Assembly (NCBI GenBank): GCA_905233135.1
Contig: CAJOCQ010000011.1
Coordinates: forward strand, 101,465-165,464
DNA from: an uncultured Selenomonadaceae bacterium
GTDB lineage: Bacteria; Bacillota; Negativicutes; Selenomonadales; Selenomonadaceae
DNA: 64,000 bases
Direction of reading: 5' to 3'
The notes beneath the pieces are model-generated. The model made no database searches. It was not told the origin of the DNA and saw only the letters and a list, made by a program, of their open reading frames with translations. Position 1 is the first letter of the stretch. Every line of letters begins with the position of its first letter. A program made the translations under genes and the position numbers. Positions 19,570 to 28,249 of the stretch are shown one piece after another.

Positions 19570-20643
19570 ATGGCTAACAGAAATTTGAACGAAGCGGCGA
19601 AAAATAAAAACGACGAATTTTATACCCAATTTGACGATATTCAAAAAGAATTGAATTGCTACTACACTTACAACAAAGATTTTCTGCGCGGCAAAACTGT
19701 TTTATTGCCCTGCGACGACCCCGAATGGAGTAAGTTCACTGAATTTTTTATCGAGAATTTTGAACGCTACGGCTTGAAAAAATTAATTTCTACAAGCTAC
19801 GCCAAAAATTCCAAAAAATTTGTTTTCAATCCGCTAATTTCCCTCTTTGAAAGTGAAAGCCCTAAATTTAATCCGACAATCAGCGACCTGCGCGGCAAAA
19901 TTTTTACCTTGACGCAAGAAGATTATATTCACGGCGAACACTCCCCCAACAATTTGCAATGGGATTATCTGCAGGGCGACGGCGACTTCAGAAGCGACGA
20001 AGTTAAAAAACTGCGCGAAGAAGCCGACGTTATCATTACCAACCCGCCCTTCAGCTTGTTTAGGGAATTTTTGAAGTGGATTAACCCCGACGAAAAAAAT
20101 TTTCTCATTATCGGCAATATTAATTGTCTTACTTACAAAGAAGTTTTTCCGCTCATTAAGGATAATAAAATTTGGTTAGGCAACGGTATGGGGCGTTGGA
20201 TTTCAGGTTTTATTGTTCCTGACGGTTACGAACTTTACGGCACTGAAGCAAGAGTTGACAAAAACGGCAAAAGAATTATTGCCACCAATCAATGTCTTTG
20301 GCTTACAAATTTGGAACACGCAAAACGCCACCAACCTTTAAAACTTATGACGCTTGCAAGAAATTTGCGTTACCATCCGAAAATGAAACATTTGACCGAA
20401 TACCAAAAATATGACAACTACGACGCTATAGAAGTTCCTGCAACTGACGCAATTCCCGACGATTATCCCGGCGTTATGGGCGTACCAATTACTTTCCTTG
20501 ATAAATATTGCCCTGAACAATTTGAAATTTTGGGCGACAGCCGCTATCACGACGGCAACCCTACAGCAAACGATATAAATTATATCGACGGCAAATTAAC
20601 TTACAGAAGAATTTTAATACGTCATAAATTTTCCAAAGGCTGA
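19570..20643 (+). CDS. Adenine-specific DNA methyltransferase, EcoRI family
   Basis: 357 residues. The N-terminus LNEAAKNKNDEFYTQFDDI is characteristic of EcoRI-type methylases, and the catalytic adenine-binding motif NPPF lies at residues 158-161. It should methylate adenine in DNA. No EcoRI-type endonuclease gene is adjacent; instead an Rpn-type nuclease gene (13 nt downstream) and a DUF262-HNH gene follow. It could be a solitary methylase or the modification part of a defence cluster. The target sequence cannot be read from the protein. Confidence 0.85.
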   Translation: MANRNLNEAAKNKNDEFYTQFDDIQKELNCYYTYNKDFLRGKTVLLPCDDPEWSKFTEFFIENFERYGLKKLISTSYAKNSKKFVFNPLISLFESESPKFNPTISDLRGKIFTLTQEDYIHGEHSPNNLQWDYLQGDGDFRSDEVKKLREEADVIITNPPFSLFREFLKWINPDEKNFLIIGNINCLTYKEVFPLIKDNKIWLGNGMGRWISGFIVPDGYELYGTEARVDKNGKRIIATNQCLWLTNLEHAKRHQPLKLMTLARNLRYHPKMKHLTEYQKYDNYDAIEVPATDAIPDDYPGVMGVPITFLDKYCPEQFEILGDSRYHDGNPTANDINYIDGKLTYRRILIRHKFSKG

Positions 20644-20656
20644 AAGGATTTTTAGA

Positions 20657-21517
20657 ATGTCCGAAATATATAGAGACGGCTTATTCAGAGATTATTTTAA
20701 AGACAAAGTGCGGCTTTTGAGTTTGTGCAATGCACTTTTGGGGCTTGACGGCAAAGACCCCGACGAAATAGAAATAAATACATTGGACGGGATATTTTTT
20801 GAGAAATTGCAAAATGATATTTCCTGCATATATCGCGGGCGTTTTATAATTTTGATTGAGCAACAAAGTACTGTAAATGAAAATATGCCGATAAGGTGTT
20901 TGTTTTACATTGCCGAAATTTTAAAAAAGTACGTGGAAGCCGAAAAAAATAAAATCTATCAGAAAAAATTAATAAAGTTGCCGCGCCCTGAAATATTTGT
21001 GCTTTACAACGGCAAACAACAGGAAGTCGAATACAGAGAGTTAAAATTATCAGACGCTTTCGGCGCGGCGTCAAGCGTTGAAGTTATTGTAAAGCTTTAT
21101 AACATTAACGCGGGAATGAATGAAAATTTAATCAAGCGCAGTGAATTTTTAAGAAATTATTGCACGTTCGTCAATCGTGTTATGAAAAATTTGGCGGCGG
21201 GTATGAAATTTGAAAATGCAATAGCGGAAGCGTTTGAGTATTGCCAAAAAAATAATTTTATGGCTGATTACCTTGAAAACAGAAGATGGGAGCTGATAAG
21301 TATGCTGGGCTTTGAATACAACGCAGAGGAAGAAAAGCAAGCATTAATTGAACAGGGTATTGAACAGGGTATTGAACTCGGCATTGAACAGGGTATTGAA
21401 CTCGGCATTGAACAGAAAACAATTAAACTTGCAAAAAAAATGCTTGCCAATAAAATGTCCATTGATGATATAGCAGAATTTTTGGAATGCAGAGGAAGAA
21501 AAGCAAGCATTGATTGA
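20657..21517 (+). CDS. Rpn/PD-(D/E)XK nuclease-family protein with altered C-terminus
   Basis: 286 residues. The N-terminal part matches the Rpn/YhgA-like or PDDEXK_2 family (a conserved NDISCIYRGRFIILIEQQST segment with candidate D...E-x-Q nuclease residues, then a LPRPEIFVLYNG strand). The C-terminus has repeats IEQGIELGIEQGIELGIEQ and KLAKKMLANKMSIDDIAEFL. The frame then runs into RGRKASID and stops because a stretch of the gene's own 3' end has been duplicated out of frame; the probable original ending, ECSKEKVLQIAKKISK, is at 21617-21665 in another frame. Rpn proteins are linked to recombination and, in some reports, phage defence. Confidence 0.75.
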   Translation: MSEIYRDGLFRDYFKDKVRLLSLCNALLGLDGKDPDEIEINTLDGIFFEKLQNDISCIYRGRFIILIEQQSTVNENMPIRCLFYIAEILKKYVEAEKNKIYQKKLIKLPRPEIFVLYNGKQQEVEYRELKLSDAFGAASSVEVIVKLYNINAGMNENLIKRSEFLRNYCTFVNRVMKNLAAGMKFENAIAEAFEYCQKNNFMADYLENRRWELISMLGFEYNAEEEKQALIEQGIEQGIELGIEQGIELGIEQKTIKLAKKMLANKMSIDDIAEFLECRGRKASID

Positions 21518-21765
21518 ACAGGGAATTGAACTCGGCATTGAACAGAAAACAATTAAACTTGCAAAAAAAATGCTTGCCAATAAAATGTCCATTGATGATA
21601 TAGCAGAATTTTTGGAATGTAGCAAAGAAAAAGTTCTTCAAATTGCAAAGAAAATTTCAAAGTAATTGGAGCTGATAAGTATGCCGGGCTTTGAATACAA
21701 CGCAGAGGAAGAAAAGCAAGCATTGATTGAACAGGTGCAAATTGCAAAGAAAATTTCAAAGTAAT
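21488..21765 (+). repeat. Two partial duplications of the Rpn gene 3' end
   Basis: Sequence from GCAGAGGAAGAAAAGCAAGC (first at 21323) recurs at 21488 and 21704. The first duplicate carries the likely original tail (through AAGAAAATTTCAAAGTAATT at 21651). The second begins with GAGCTGATAAGTATGC (21670) and jumps to the last ~25 nt of the tail. No intact additional gene is present. Confidence 0.85.
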
Positions 21766-21776
21766 TGGTAAAAATT

Positions 21777-22961
21777 ATGAAAACAACACTAAAAACAGAT
21801 TGGAAAGTTGAGGATATTTGCGCGGGATTTGAGTACAGCGCGGCAGAAGGCAAAGGGCTTTTCGGCTTGAACGGCAACTTGACAATTCAGCCGGAATATC
21901 AGCGAAATTATCTTTACGCGCAAAACGACGGCGAAAAAGAAAAAGCCGTCATTGATTCAATTTTGAAATGTTATCCGATAGGACTTTTATATTTTAACAA
22001 GCCGCGCTCCAATGAAGAAAAATTTGAAATTTTGGACGGGCAACAGCGCGTTACAAGTTTGGGCAGGTACATAAAAAATTTATTTGCCGTTGAAGTTGAC
22101 GGGCACCAACAATATTTTGATTCACTCGCGCAGGACTTGCAGGAAAAATTTTTGAAAACTCCGCTTACCATTTACATTTGTGAAGGCGCGGAAAATGAAA
22201 TAAAAGCGTGGTTTAAAACAATAAATATTGCGGGGATTCCGCTCAACGCGCAAGAAATTTTAAATTCGGTGTACAGCGGAAATTTTGTAACTTTGGCGAA
22301 AGAGGAATTTAGCAACAGTCAAAATTCAAATTTGTATTCGTGGAAAAATTATGTTAAGGGAAATGTTTTGCGACAGGATTTTTTGCGCACGGCGTTAGAA
22401 TGGCTTGTCAACAGTTCGGACGATAAAGAAATTAGCGAATATATGAGCTTGCATCGTTGGGACAAAAATATTGACGCGCTGAAAAATAATTTTGTCGAAA
22501 TTATAAATTGGATAGAAAAAATTTTTACAGATACAAAAGACGAAATGTACGGGCTTGATTGGGGCAGGCTGTACAATCTTTACCACGAAAAAAATTTTGA
22601 CGTCGCCGAAGTTTCTGCGAAGGTTGAAAAACTTTATGAAGATGACGCAGTTACAAACAAGCGCGGGATTTTTGAATATATTTTAGGCGGCGAAACTGAA
22701 CCAAAACTTTTGAATATTCGCCTGTTTGAAGAATCGACAAAAAAAACTGTTTACGCGCGGCAAACCAATTTTGCAAAAAGCAAGGGCGTTTCAAATTGTC
22801 CGCTCTGCGCGGCGGGCAAAAATAAAAATTCAAAAAAAATTTACGCTTATAAAGAAATGGACGCCGACCACGTCACGGCTTGGAGCAAAGGCGGCGCAAC
22901 TGATATTGAAAATTGCGAAATGCTCTGCAAGTCTCACAATCGCGCAAAAGGAAATGTTTAG
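21777..22961 (+). CDS. DUF262 (GmrSD/ParB-like) protein with C-terminal HNH nuclease
   Basis: 394 residues from the ATG at 21777; the in-frame TTG at 21765 falls in the duplicated tail of the previous gene. The N-terminal DUF262 domain has [11 protein letters not shown] and the nucleotide-site motif [14 protein letters not shown]. The C-terminus is an HNH nuclease with a CPLC zinc knuckle, then [20 protein letters not shown] and [13 protein letters not shown]262-nuclease proteins include the modification-dependent GmrSD and SspE defence enzymes. Placement next to an adenine methyltransferase suggests a defence role, which is inference. It ends 12 nt before gatB. Confidence 0.85.
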   Translation: MKTTLKTDWKVEDICAGFEYSAAEGKGLFGLNGNLTIQPEYQRNYLYAQNDGEKEKAVIDSILKCYPIGLLYFNKPRSNEEKFEILDGQQRVTSLGRYIKNLFAVEVDGHQQYFDSLAQDLQEKFLKTPLTIYICEGAENEIKAWFKTINIAGIPLNAQEILNSVYSGNFVTLAKEEFSNSQNSNLYSWKNYVKGNVLRQDFLRTALEWLVNSSDDKEISEYMSLHRWDKNIDALKNNFVEIINWIEKIFTDTKDEMYGLDWGRLYNLYHEKNFDVAEVSAKVEKLYEDDAVTNKRGIFEYILGGETEPKLLNIRLFEESTKKTVYARQTNFAKSKGVSNCPLCAAGKNKNSKKIYAYKEMDADHVTAWSKGGATDIENCEMLCKSHNRAKGNV

Positions 22962-22973
22962 GAGGAATTTATT

Positions 22974-24416
22974 TTGAAATACGAAGCGGTAATAGGATTG
23001 GAAATTCACAGCGAATTGAAAACTGCAACAAAAATTTTTTGCGGCTGCGCAACAACTTTCGGCGCAGAACAAAATACTCATACTTGTCCCGTATGTTTAG
23101 GCTTGCCCGGCGTTTTGCCGACGATTAACAAGCGCGTTGTTGAATTTGCGATTAAAGCGGGATTGGCTACCAACTGCAAAATTAACAAGTACAGCAAGTT
23201 TGACAGAAAAAATTATTATTATCCCGACCTGCCGAAAAATTGGCAAACTTCCCAATACGATTTGCCTATTGCCTATGAAGGGCACGTTGAAATTGAAGTT
23301 GACGGTGAAAGAAAAATTGTCCGCTTGACGCGCATTCATATGGAAGAGGACGCGGGAAAATTGGTACACAGCGGCAGCACGATTAAAGATTCTGCAACTT
23401 CAAACGTTGACTACAACCGCACGGGCGTACCGCTTATTGAAATTGTTTCTGAACCTGATATGCATTCGGCGGCAGAGGCGCGCGCCTATATGGAAAAAAT
23501 TAAATCAATTCTCGAATATATCGACGTTTCAAATTGCCGTATGGAAGAGGGCAACCTTCGCGCAGATATTAACGTTTCATTGCGCCCCGTCGGCAGTGAA
23601 AAGCTCGGCACTCGTACCGAAATGAAAAATATTAATTCCTTTAAAGCGTTGGAAGATGCTATTAATTACGAAATTGAAAGACAGGCTGAAGTACTTGACG
23701 ACGGCGGAAAAATTATTCAAGAAACGCGCACTTGGAACCCCGAAAAGGGAATTACTCAATCAATGCGCAGTAAAGAAAATGCCAATGATTATCGTTATAT
23801 GCCTGAACCTGATTTGCCGCCGATTATTACAACCGATGAAGAAATTGAGAACTTCAGAAAATCATTGCCGGAACTTCCTGACGCACGCCGCGCCCGCTTG
23901 ATTAATGATTTGGGTTTATCTGAATATGACGCGGGAATTATCACAAGTTCACGCGCTATGGCTGAATATTTTGATACGGTTGTTGCAAGCGGCGCGGATG
24001 CAAAATTGGCGGCTAATTGGATTATGTCTGACCTTTCAAAAAATCTTAACGCCGAAAATTTGACAATCGAAAATTCGCCCGTTGACGCAAAACGCCTCGC
24101 CGAAATGATTTTGTTGATTCAAAAAGGCACTATCAGCGGCAAAATTGCAAAAACTGTTTTTGTTGAAATGTGGAAGTCTCAAGATTCGCCCGCAAAAATC
24201 GTCAAGGATAAAGGCTTGGTACAAATTACCGACACCGCCGAAATTGAAAAAATTGTTGACGAAGTTATTTCAAAAAATCAAAAAGCCGTTGAAGAATACC
24301 GCGCAGGTAAGAAAAAAGCTATTGGCTCTCTCGTCGGGCAAATTATGAAGGCTACAAAAGGCAAGGCTAATCCACAAATGGTTAATGAACTTTTGACAAA
24401 AAAATTGGACGATTGA
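22974..24416 (+). CDS. gatB: Asp/Glu-tRNA amidotransferase subunit B
   Basis: Binds and activates the misacylated tRNA and amidates it with ammonia from GatA. 480 residues beginning YEAVIGLEIHSELKTATKIF, with the zinc-site region FCGCATTFG...CPVCLGLPG and the C-terminal YqeY-like domain ending QMVNELLTKKLDD. The start is TTG at 22974 with an AGGAGG site. It is separated from gatA by about 4.3 kb of accessory genes. Confidence 0.96.
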   Translation: MKYEAVIGLEIHSELKTATKIFCGCATTFGAEQNTHTCPVCLGLPGVLPTINKRVVEFAIKAGLATNCKINKYSKFDRKNYYYPDLPKNWQTSQYDLPIAYEGHVEIEVDGERKIVRLTRIHMEEDAGKLVHSGSTIKDSATSNVDYNRTGVPLIEIVSEPDMHSAAEARAYMEKIKSILEYIDVSNCRMEEGNLRADINVSLRPVGSEKLGTRTEMKNINSFKALEDAINYEIERQAEVLDDGGKIIQETRTWNPEKGITQSMRSKENANDYRYMPEPDLPPIITTDEEIENFRKSLPELPDARRARLINDLGLSEYDAGIITSSRAMAEYFDTVVASGADAKLAANWIMSDLSKNLNAENLTIENSPVDAKRLAEMILLIQKGTISGKIAKTVFVEMWKSQDSPAKIVKDKGLVQITDTAEIEKIVDEVISKNQKAVEEYRAGKKKAIGSLVGQIMKATKGKANPQMVNELLTKKLDD

Positions 24417-24420
24417 TATT

Positions 24421-25065
24421 ATGATTTATAAAGGCGCAATTTTCGATATGGACGGCACTTTGATAAACACGCTTGAAGATTTGGCTGACAGCGTCAACGA
24501 AATGTTGGCACATTACAATTTGCCGCCGCGCACGCTTGACGAAGTACGAATTTTTGTAGGCAACGGCGCAAAAATTTTAATGCAACGCGCCACTGAAAGT
24601 ACTGACGAAAATTTTATTAATGACGCATTGAAATTTTATGACGGCTGCTACGCTCGGCACTTGTTGAATAAAACTAAGCCGTACGCGGGAATTGTCGAAC
24701 TTTTAACCGCGCTGCAAAATAAAAATATTCCCGTTGCAATTTGTACCAACAAGCAACATTTTGCCGCCGTTGCACTTGCCGAAAAAATTTTTCCTGCAAT
24801 AAAATTTTCTGCGGTTATCGGCGACGCAAAAAAACCTAATCCTGCGCGAGCGTTGGAAATTATGGAAAAAATTGGCGTCAAGCCTGCTGAAGTTGCATAT
24901 TTCGGCGATACTTCGGTTGATATGAAAACCGCCGTAAACGCGGGATTTTTGCCAATAGGTGTAACTTGGGGATTTCGCGCAGAAAGTGAACTCATTGCAA
25001 GCGGCGCAAAATTTATTATTCATCGCGCAGAAGAAATTTTTGATTTGATAGAATTTGGAGGTTAA
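24421..25065 (+). CDS. gph: HAD-family phosphatase (phosphoglycolate phosphatase-like)
   Basis: 214 residues. HAD motif I is FDMDGTLINTLEDL, motif II is ICTNK, and motifs III/IV are KPNPARALEI and YFGDTSVDMKTAVNAG. Cap-domain layout and length fit Gph-type phosphatases, which remove phosphate from 2-phosphoglycolate, though paralogues act on other small phosphates. It lies 4 nt after gatB and its stop codon directly abuts the glycosyltransferase ATG, so the three are probably one transcript. Confidence 0.85.
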   Translation: MIYKGAIFDMDGTLINTLEDLADSVNEMLAHYNLPPRTLDEVRIFVGNGAKILMQRATESTDENFINDALKFYDGCYARHLLNKTKPYAGIVELLTALQNKNIPVAICTNKQHFAAVALAEKIFPAIKFSAVIGDAKKPNPARALEIMEKIGVKPAEVAYFGDTSVDMKTAVNAGFLPIGVTWGFRAESELIASGAKFIIHRAEEIFDLIEFGG

Positions 25066-26166
25066 ATGAGAATGACTACTACCCCCCCCCTTGCACCTGC
25101 AATTTCCATAGCAATTCCAATGTACAACGTTGAAAAATATATCGGCGCGTGTTTGGAAAGTATTTTGGCACAAACTTTTCAAGATTTTGAAGTTGTGGTT
25201 GTCGATAACGGCTCGACTGATAACAGCCCCGCAATTCTTGAAAGTTATATTCCAAAATTTGGCGGGCGTTTAAAAACTTTCAGGATTGAAAAAAATTCAG
25301 GCAGTCCTGCGCCCGCGTATAATAATGCAGTTGCTCTTTCGCGCGGCAAATATGTTTACGTTATGGATAGCGACGATTTATTGGTAAATAACGCGCTGGA
25401 AATTTTGTACAACTACGCCGAAAAATCTAACGCTGACGTAATACATATGGATAACTATTGGGAATTTAGCTCTGACAACAATAAAATTCTTCCTTCCCAA
25501 CAAGAAGTTACTATTTTCAGCCCGCCTAACGCTGTAAAACAACCAATGTGGATGATTGAAAATAAATTTGAACGTTTAAAAAAAGTTTGCGGCGGCTTTT
25601 ATACTTGGCCCGCGTGGCATAAATTTTTAAAACGGGATTTTCTAATTGAAAATGATATAACTTTTTTTGATTTAAAAGCTTCGTCTGATGTAGGCTGGAC
25701 AATACAAGTTGTATGTTCTGCAGAAAAGTTATTGCGTATTCCCAATCCGCTTTATGTTTATCGAATGTTATCAAGTTCATTGAGTCATAAAAAACGCACA
25801 ACTGAAGTAAATGTAAATTTTTGGCTGGATATGCTTGTTAATGGAATTAATTCCTTTGATAATTGGATGAAAAAACAAAATTTCTTTCAAGACAATCCGC
25901 AATTTAAATGGCTAATATTTGAAACAATAGCAAATGACGCAATTAATCATATGAGTGGTTATATTTTTTCAATTCCCAATATTGAATATTGCAAGCTTGT
26001 TGAATCTAAATTGAAAAAAATATTCGGCGAAAGCGCGTCAATGCTGACGTACTGTTTTATTTCTTCTGTTTTTTCAAAATTGAGATGTAATATGTTGTTA
26101 CAAAATTTGAATCAATTAAACAACACCATTAAAACTTTGCAAGCCAATCAGCAAAAAGGAGGTTGA
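25066..26166 (+). CDS. Family 2 glycosyltransferase with 5' poly-C tract
   Basis: 366 residues. The GT-A fold is seen in ISIAIPMYNVEKYIGACLES, VVVVDNGSTDNSPAILES and the DXD-type metal site in VYVMDSDDLLVNN. The ATG at 25066 follows GGAGG at the end of the HAD gene. Codons 6-9 contain nine C (25082-25090), encoding part of TTTPPLAP before the conserved domain. In the present sequence the frame is open; a one-base change would end translation early. Role in surface polysaccharide or glycoprotein synthesis is inferred; donor and acceptor are unknown. The C-terminal half has lower similarity to known families. Confidence 0.88.
   Translation: MRMTTTPPLAPAISIAIPMYNVEKYIGACLESILAQTFQDFEVVVVDNGSTDNSPAILESYIPKFGGRLKTFRIEKNSGSPAPAYNNAVALSRGKYVYVMDSDDLLVNNALEILYNYAEKSNADVIHMDNYWEFSSDNNKILPSQQEVTIFSPPNAVKQPMWMIENKFERLKKVCGGFYTWPAWHKFLKRDFLIENDITFFDLKASSDVGWTIQVVCSAEKLLRIPNPLYVYRMLSSSLSHKKRTTEVNVNFWLDMLVNGINSFDNWMKKQNFFQDNPQFKWLIFETIANDAINHMSGYIFSIPNIEYCKLVESKLKKIFGESASMLTYCFISSVFSKLRCNMLLQNLNQLNNTIKTLQANQQKGG
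25082..25090 (+). repeat. C9 homopolymer in a coding region
   Basis: Nine C within the first ten codons of the glycosyltransferase gene, in frame (ON) at the present length. With the G9 at 10.7 kb it is one of two G/C runs of this length noticed in the window. Confidence 0.9.
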
Positions 26167-26170
26167 AAAT

Positions 26171-26647
26171 TTGGCGATAGAAAAAGTTAAAAAATATTTT
26201 GCGGAAATTGGCGAACCTGAAAGAGTTGTAGAATTTGAAGAATTGACTGCAACTTCTGAACAAGCCGCGCACGCTTTAAATTGCGAAGTCGGCAGAATTG
26301 CAAAAACAATTTCGGTATTCGTAGACAAAAAGCCCGTGTTAATTTTATTGAGCGGCGATATGAATTTAGATAACAAAAAATTTAAAGCGCAATTTAAAAA
26401 GCGTCCGAGTATGATACCTGCCGCCGAAGTTGAAAAATTCATTGGGCACGCGGTAGGCGGTACTTGTCCCTTCGCTGTAAATGACGGCGTGCCGATTTAC
26501 CTTGACGAATCTTTGAAACGTTTTGAAACTGTTTACCCTGCGGCGGGCAACGATAAAAGCGTTGTCAAACTTCAAATTGACGAGCTGGAAAAATATATTA
26601 AGAGCGCGGGTTGGGTTGACGTTGCAAAACTTAAAGGCGGTGCGTAA
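26171..26647 (+). CDS. YbaK/EbsC-type aminoacyl-tRNA deacylase
   Basis: 158 residues. The YbaK fold is recognisable: ATSEQAAHALNCEVGRIAKT, then VLILLSGDMNLDNKKFK and GHAVGGTCPFAVNDGVPIYL with the glycine-rich catalytic loop. Members hydrolyse mischarged tRNA, for example Cys- or Ala-tRNA(Pro), in trans. The start is TTG at 26171 with AAAGGAGG. It is immediately followed by coaX, whose ATG is the next base after the stop. Confidence 0.88.
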   Translation: MAIEKVKKYFAEIGEPERVVEFEELTATSEQAAHALNCEVGRIAKTISVFVDKKPVLILLSGDMNLDNKKFKAQFKKRPSMIPAAEVEKFIGHAVGGTCPFAVNDGVPIYLDESLKRFETVYPAAGNDKSVVKLQIDELEKYIKSAGWVDVAKLKGGA

Positions 26648-27421
26648 ATGCTACTTGTAATTGACATTGGCAACAGCAATATCGTTATGGGCACGTACGA
26701 AGGCAAAAACTTAATGAAACATTGGCGCATTTCCACTGACAGCCAAAAAACGGGCGACGAGTACGGAATGTTGATTAATGATTTATTTCGCTATCAGGGC
26801 GTAAGTATTAACGACGTTAAGGATATAATTATTTCAACGGTTGTACCGCCGCTGCTTGTACCATTCGTTAAAATGTGCGAACGCTATTTTAAAATTCATC
26901 CGCTTGTTGTAGGACCGGGAATTAAAACGGGGATAAAAATAAATTATGAAAATCCGCGTGCGATTGGCGCAGACAGGATTGTTAATGTTGTCGGTGCGTT
27001 TGAACATTACGGCGGACCTTTGATAGTAATTGACATTGGCACGGCTACAACCATTGACGTTGTTGCAGATAACGGCGATTTTTTGGGCGGAGTTATTGCG
27101 CCGGGAATTGTTTCGGCGGCTGATTCGCTTTTCAGTTCGACGGCTAAACTTCCAAGAATTGAACTTGTTCCGCCGAAAAGTATTATTTGCCGCAATACTA
27201 TTACGGGTATGCAGGCGGGAATTATTTACGGCTACGTCGGGCAGATTGATGAAATTGTTCGGCGTATTCGCGCAGAAATGGGCGAAGGGTGGAAAGCCAA
27301 AGTTATTGCAACGGGCGGGCTTGCCAAAATGATTTCCAGAGAATCAAGTACCATTGATAAAATTGACCACTTCTTGACTTTGTCGGGGCTGCGCGTTTTG
27401 TACGAACGCAATAAAAATTAA
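26648..27421 (+). CDS. coaX: Type III pantothenate kinase
   Basis: First step of coenzyme A synthesis. 257 residues with the ASKHA phosphate motif at the N-terminus (LLVIDIGNSNIVMGTYEG), GPGIKTGIKI, NPRAIGADRIVN, and the second phosphate/adenosine motifs in VIDIGTATTIDVV and ATGGLAKMIS. Type III enzymes are not feedback-inhibited by CoA. It appears to be the last gene of the gatB-coaX cluster; element A follows. Confidence 0.95.
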   Translation: MLLVIDIGNSNIVMGTYEGKNLMKHWRISTDSQKTGDEYGMLINDLFRYQGVSINDVKDIIISTVVPPLLVPFVKMCERYFKIHPLVVGPGIKTGIKINYENPRAIGADRIVNVVGAFEHYGGPLIVIDIGTATTIDVVADNGDFLGGVIAPGIVSAADSLFSSTAKLPRIELVPPKSIICRNTITGMQAGIIYGYVGQIDEIVRRIRAEMGEGWKAKVIATGGLAKMISRESSTIDKIDHFLTLSGLRVLYERNKN

Positions 27422-27444
27422 ATGCAAAAAATTTTTTTATTTTA

Positions 27445-27610
27445 AAATGTTCTTTCTTTCTTTAGAAGAAAGGAAAGAACCAAAGAAAGAAGCGTCGCCC
27501 GTCCAGTGCGCCTTGCGTTGGTAACGCTCTTATAACTGTCGATTCTGCATTCTAGTTTCTGTACGCACTAAGGCGGCAGGCAGCTGCGCTGAGAGGACGG
27601 GCGACCTTTT
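27445..27610 (+). repeat. Dispersed intergenic element A, copy 5
   Basis: TGTTCTTTC...GAAAGAACCA hairpin, then GTCGCCCGTCC and the matching GGACGGGCGAC about 110 nt later. The last pair of the arm (C-G) replaces the A-T pair of other copies. Confidence 0.8.
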
Positions 27611-27631
27611 TTTAGTTTAAATTTAGTAATA

Positions 27632-27657
27632 AGAAATTGCCGCACGTCCTGCGCGGC
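27632..27657 (-). repeat. Element B fragment, copy 3
   Basis: GAAATTGCCGCACGTCCTGCGCGG matches only the GCGCAGGA..GCGGCAATTTC half of element B. Confidence 0.45.
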
Positions 27658-27678
27658 TTTTTTTTGTAAACTTTTTTA

Positions 27679-27707
27679 TTGCTGAAATTTTTTAGCTGTG
27701 ATATATT
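27679..27707 (+). promoter_or_regulatory. Probable promoter of the RelE-type module
   Basis: TTGCTG, 17 nt, TATATT, with TG one base before the -10 (TGTGATATATT). Confidence 0.55.
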
Positions 27708-27735
27708 TTTTACAAAATTAAGGAAGTGAATTGCT

Positions 27736-27924
27736 ATGAACGATGAGCGTTATATATCTGTTGAAAAATCTATAATTAATGCTTGCCGCGAAGTTAAGGA
27801 AATGCGCACAGGAAATTTGCCCGAGCCTGTACTTGAAAATTTTTTTGCCGAAATGAATAATTTGATAAAGCAGGAGAAAATTAATGCAAATTATACCGAC
27901 AAGGCAATTCAAAGCAGACGCTGA
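27736..27924 (+). CDS. Putative antitoxin of a RelE-type module
   Basis: 62 residues, acidic and helical (DERYISVEKSIINACREVKE...). It is placed as the first gene of a two-gene unit and overlaps the toxin start by 41 nt, the usual layout of type II toxin-antitoxin pairs. No DNA-binding motif is obvious. ATG with AAGGAAG upstream. Called by position; the family is not recognised. Confidence 0.6.
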   Translation: MNDERYISVEKSIINACREVKEMRTGNLPEPVLENFFAEMNNLIKQEKINANYTDKAIQSRR

Positions 27925-28249
27925 TTTTTATATTCGCAAGAAAAAATATTTAAAAATCTTGAATGATATAAAAACTGTAACAGACGAACTGTCGAAAGGA
28001 AATTTTATTGGTGACAAATTGGAAGGTTTAAAACTCCAAGAAAATACCGCTGCTTATAAAGTGCGGGTTGCGAACAGTTCTACAAATAGCGGAAAGTCAA
28101 ACGGATTCAGAATAATTTATTATGTAGTCTTTGAAGAAAAAATTTATTTGTTGACAATTTATTCAAAAAAAGACAGCGGCAATATTCCAAATGACAATCA
28201 AATTGCAATGCTGATAAAAAATATTATTGAGGAAAATAATGAACCTTAA
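27884..28249 (+). CDS. RelE/ParE-family toxin
   Basis: 121 residues with the RelE-like fold pattern: an N-terminal helix pair, DKLEGLKLQENTAAYKVRVA and a GFRIIYYVVFEEKIYLLTIY beta hairpin followed by KKD. Basic residues in the strands are where RelE enzymes contact mRNA. RelE toxins cleave mRNA on the ribosome. Its 3' end overlaps the dus start by 11 nt, so the module may be read into dus. Confidence 0.8.
   Translation: MQIIPTRQFKADADFYIRKKKYLKILNDIKTVTDELSKGNFIGDKLEGLKLQENTAAYKVRVANSSTNSGKSNGFRIIYYVVFEEKIYLLTIYSKKDSGNIPNDNQIAMLIKNIIEENNEP

Noticed and set aside
21344..21877. Overlapping minus-strand frames over the Rpn gene tail
   Set aside because: They are antisense readings of the duplicated tail repeats, not genes.
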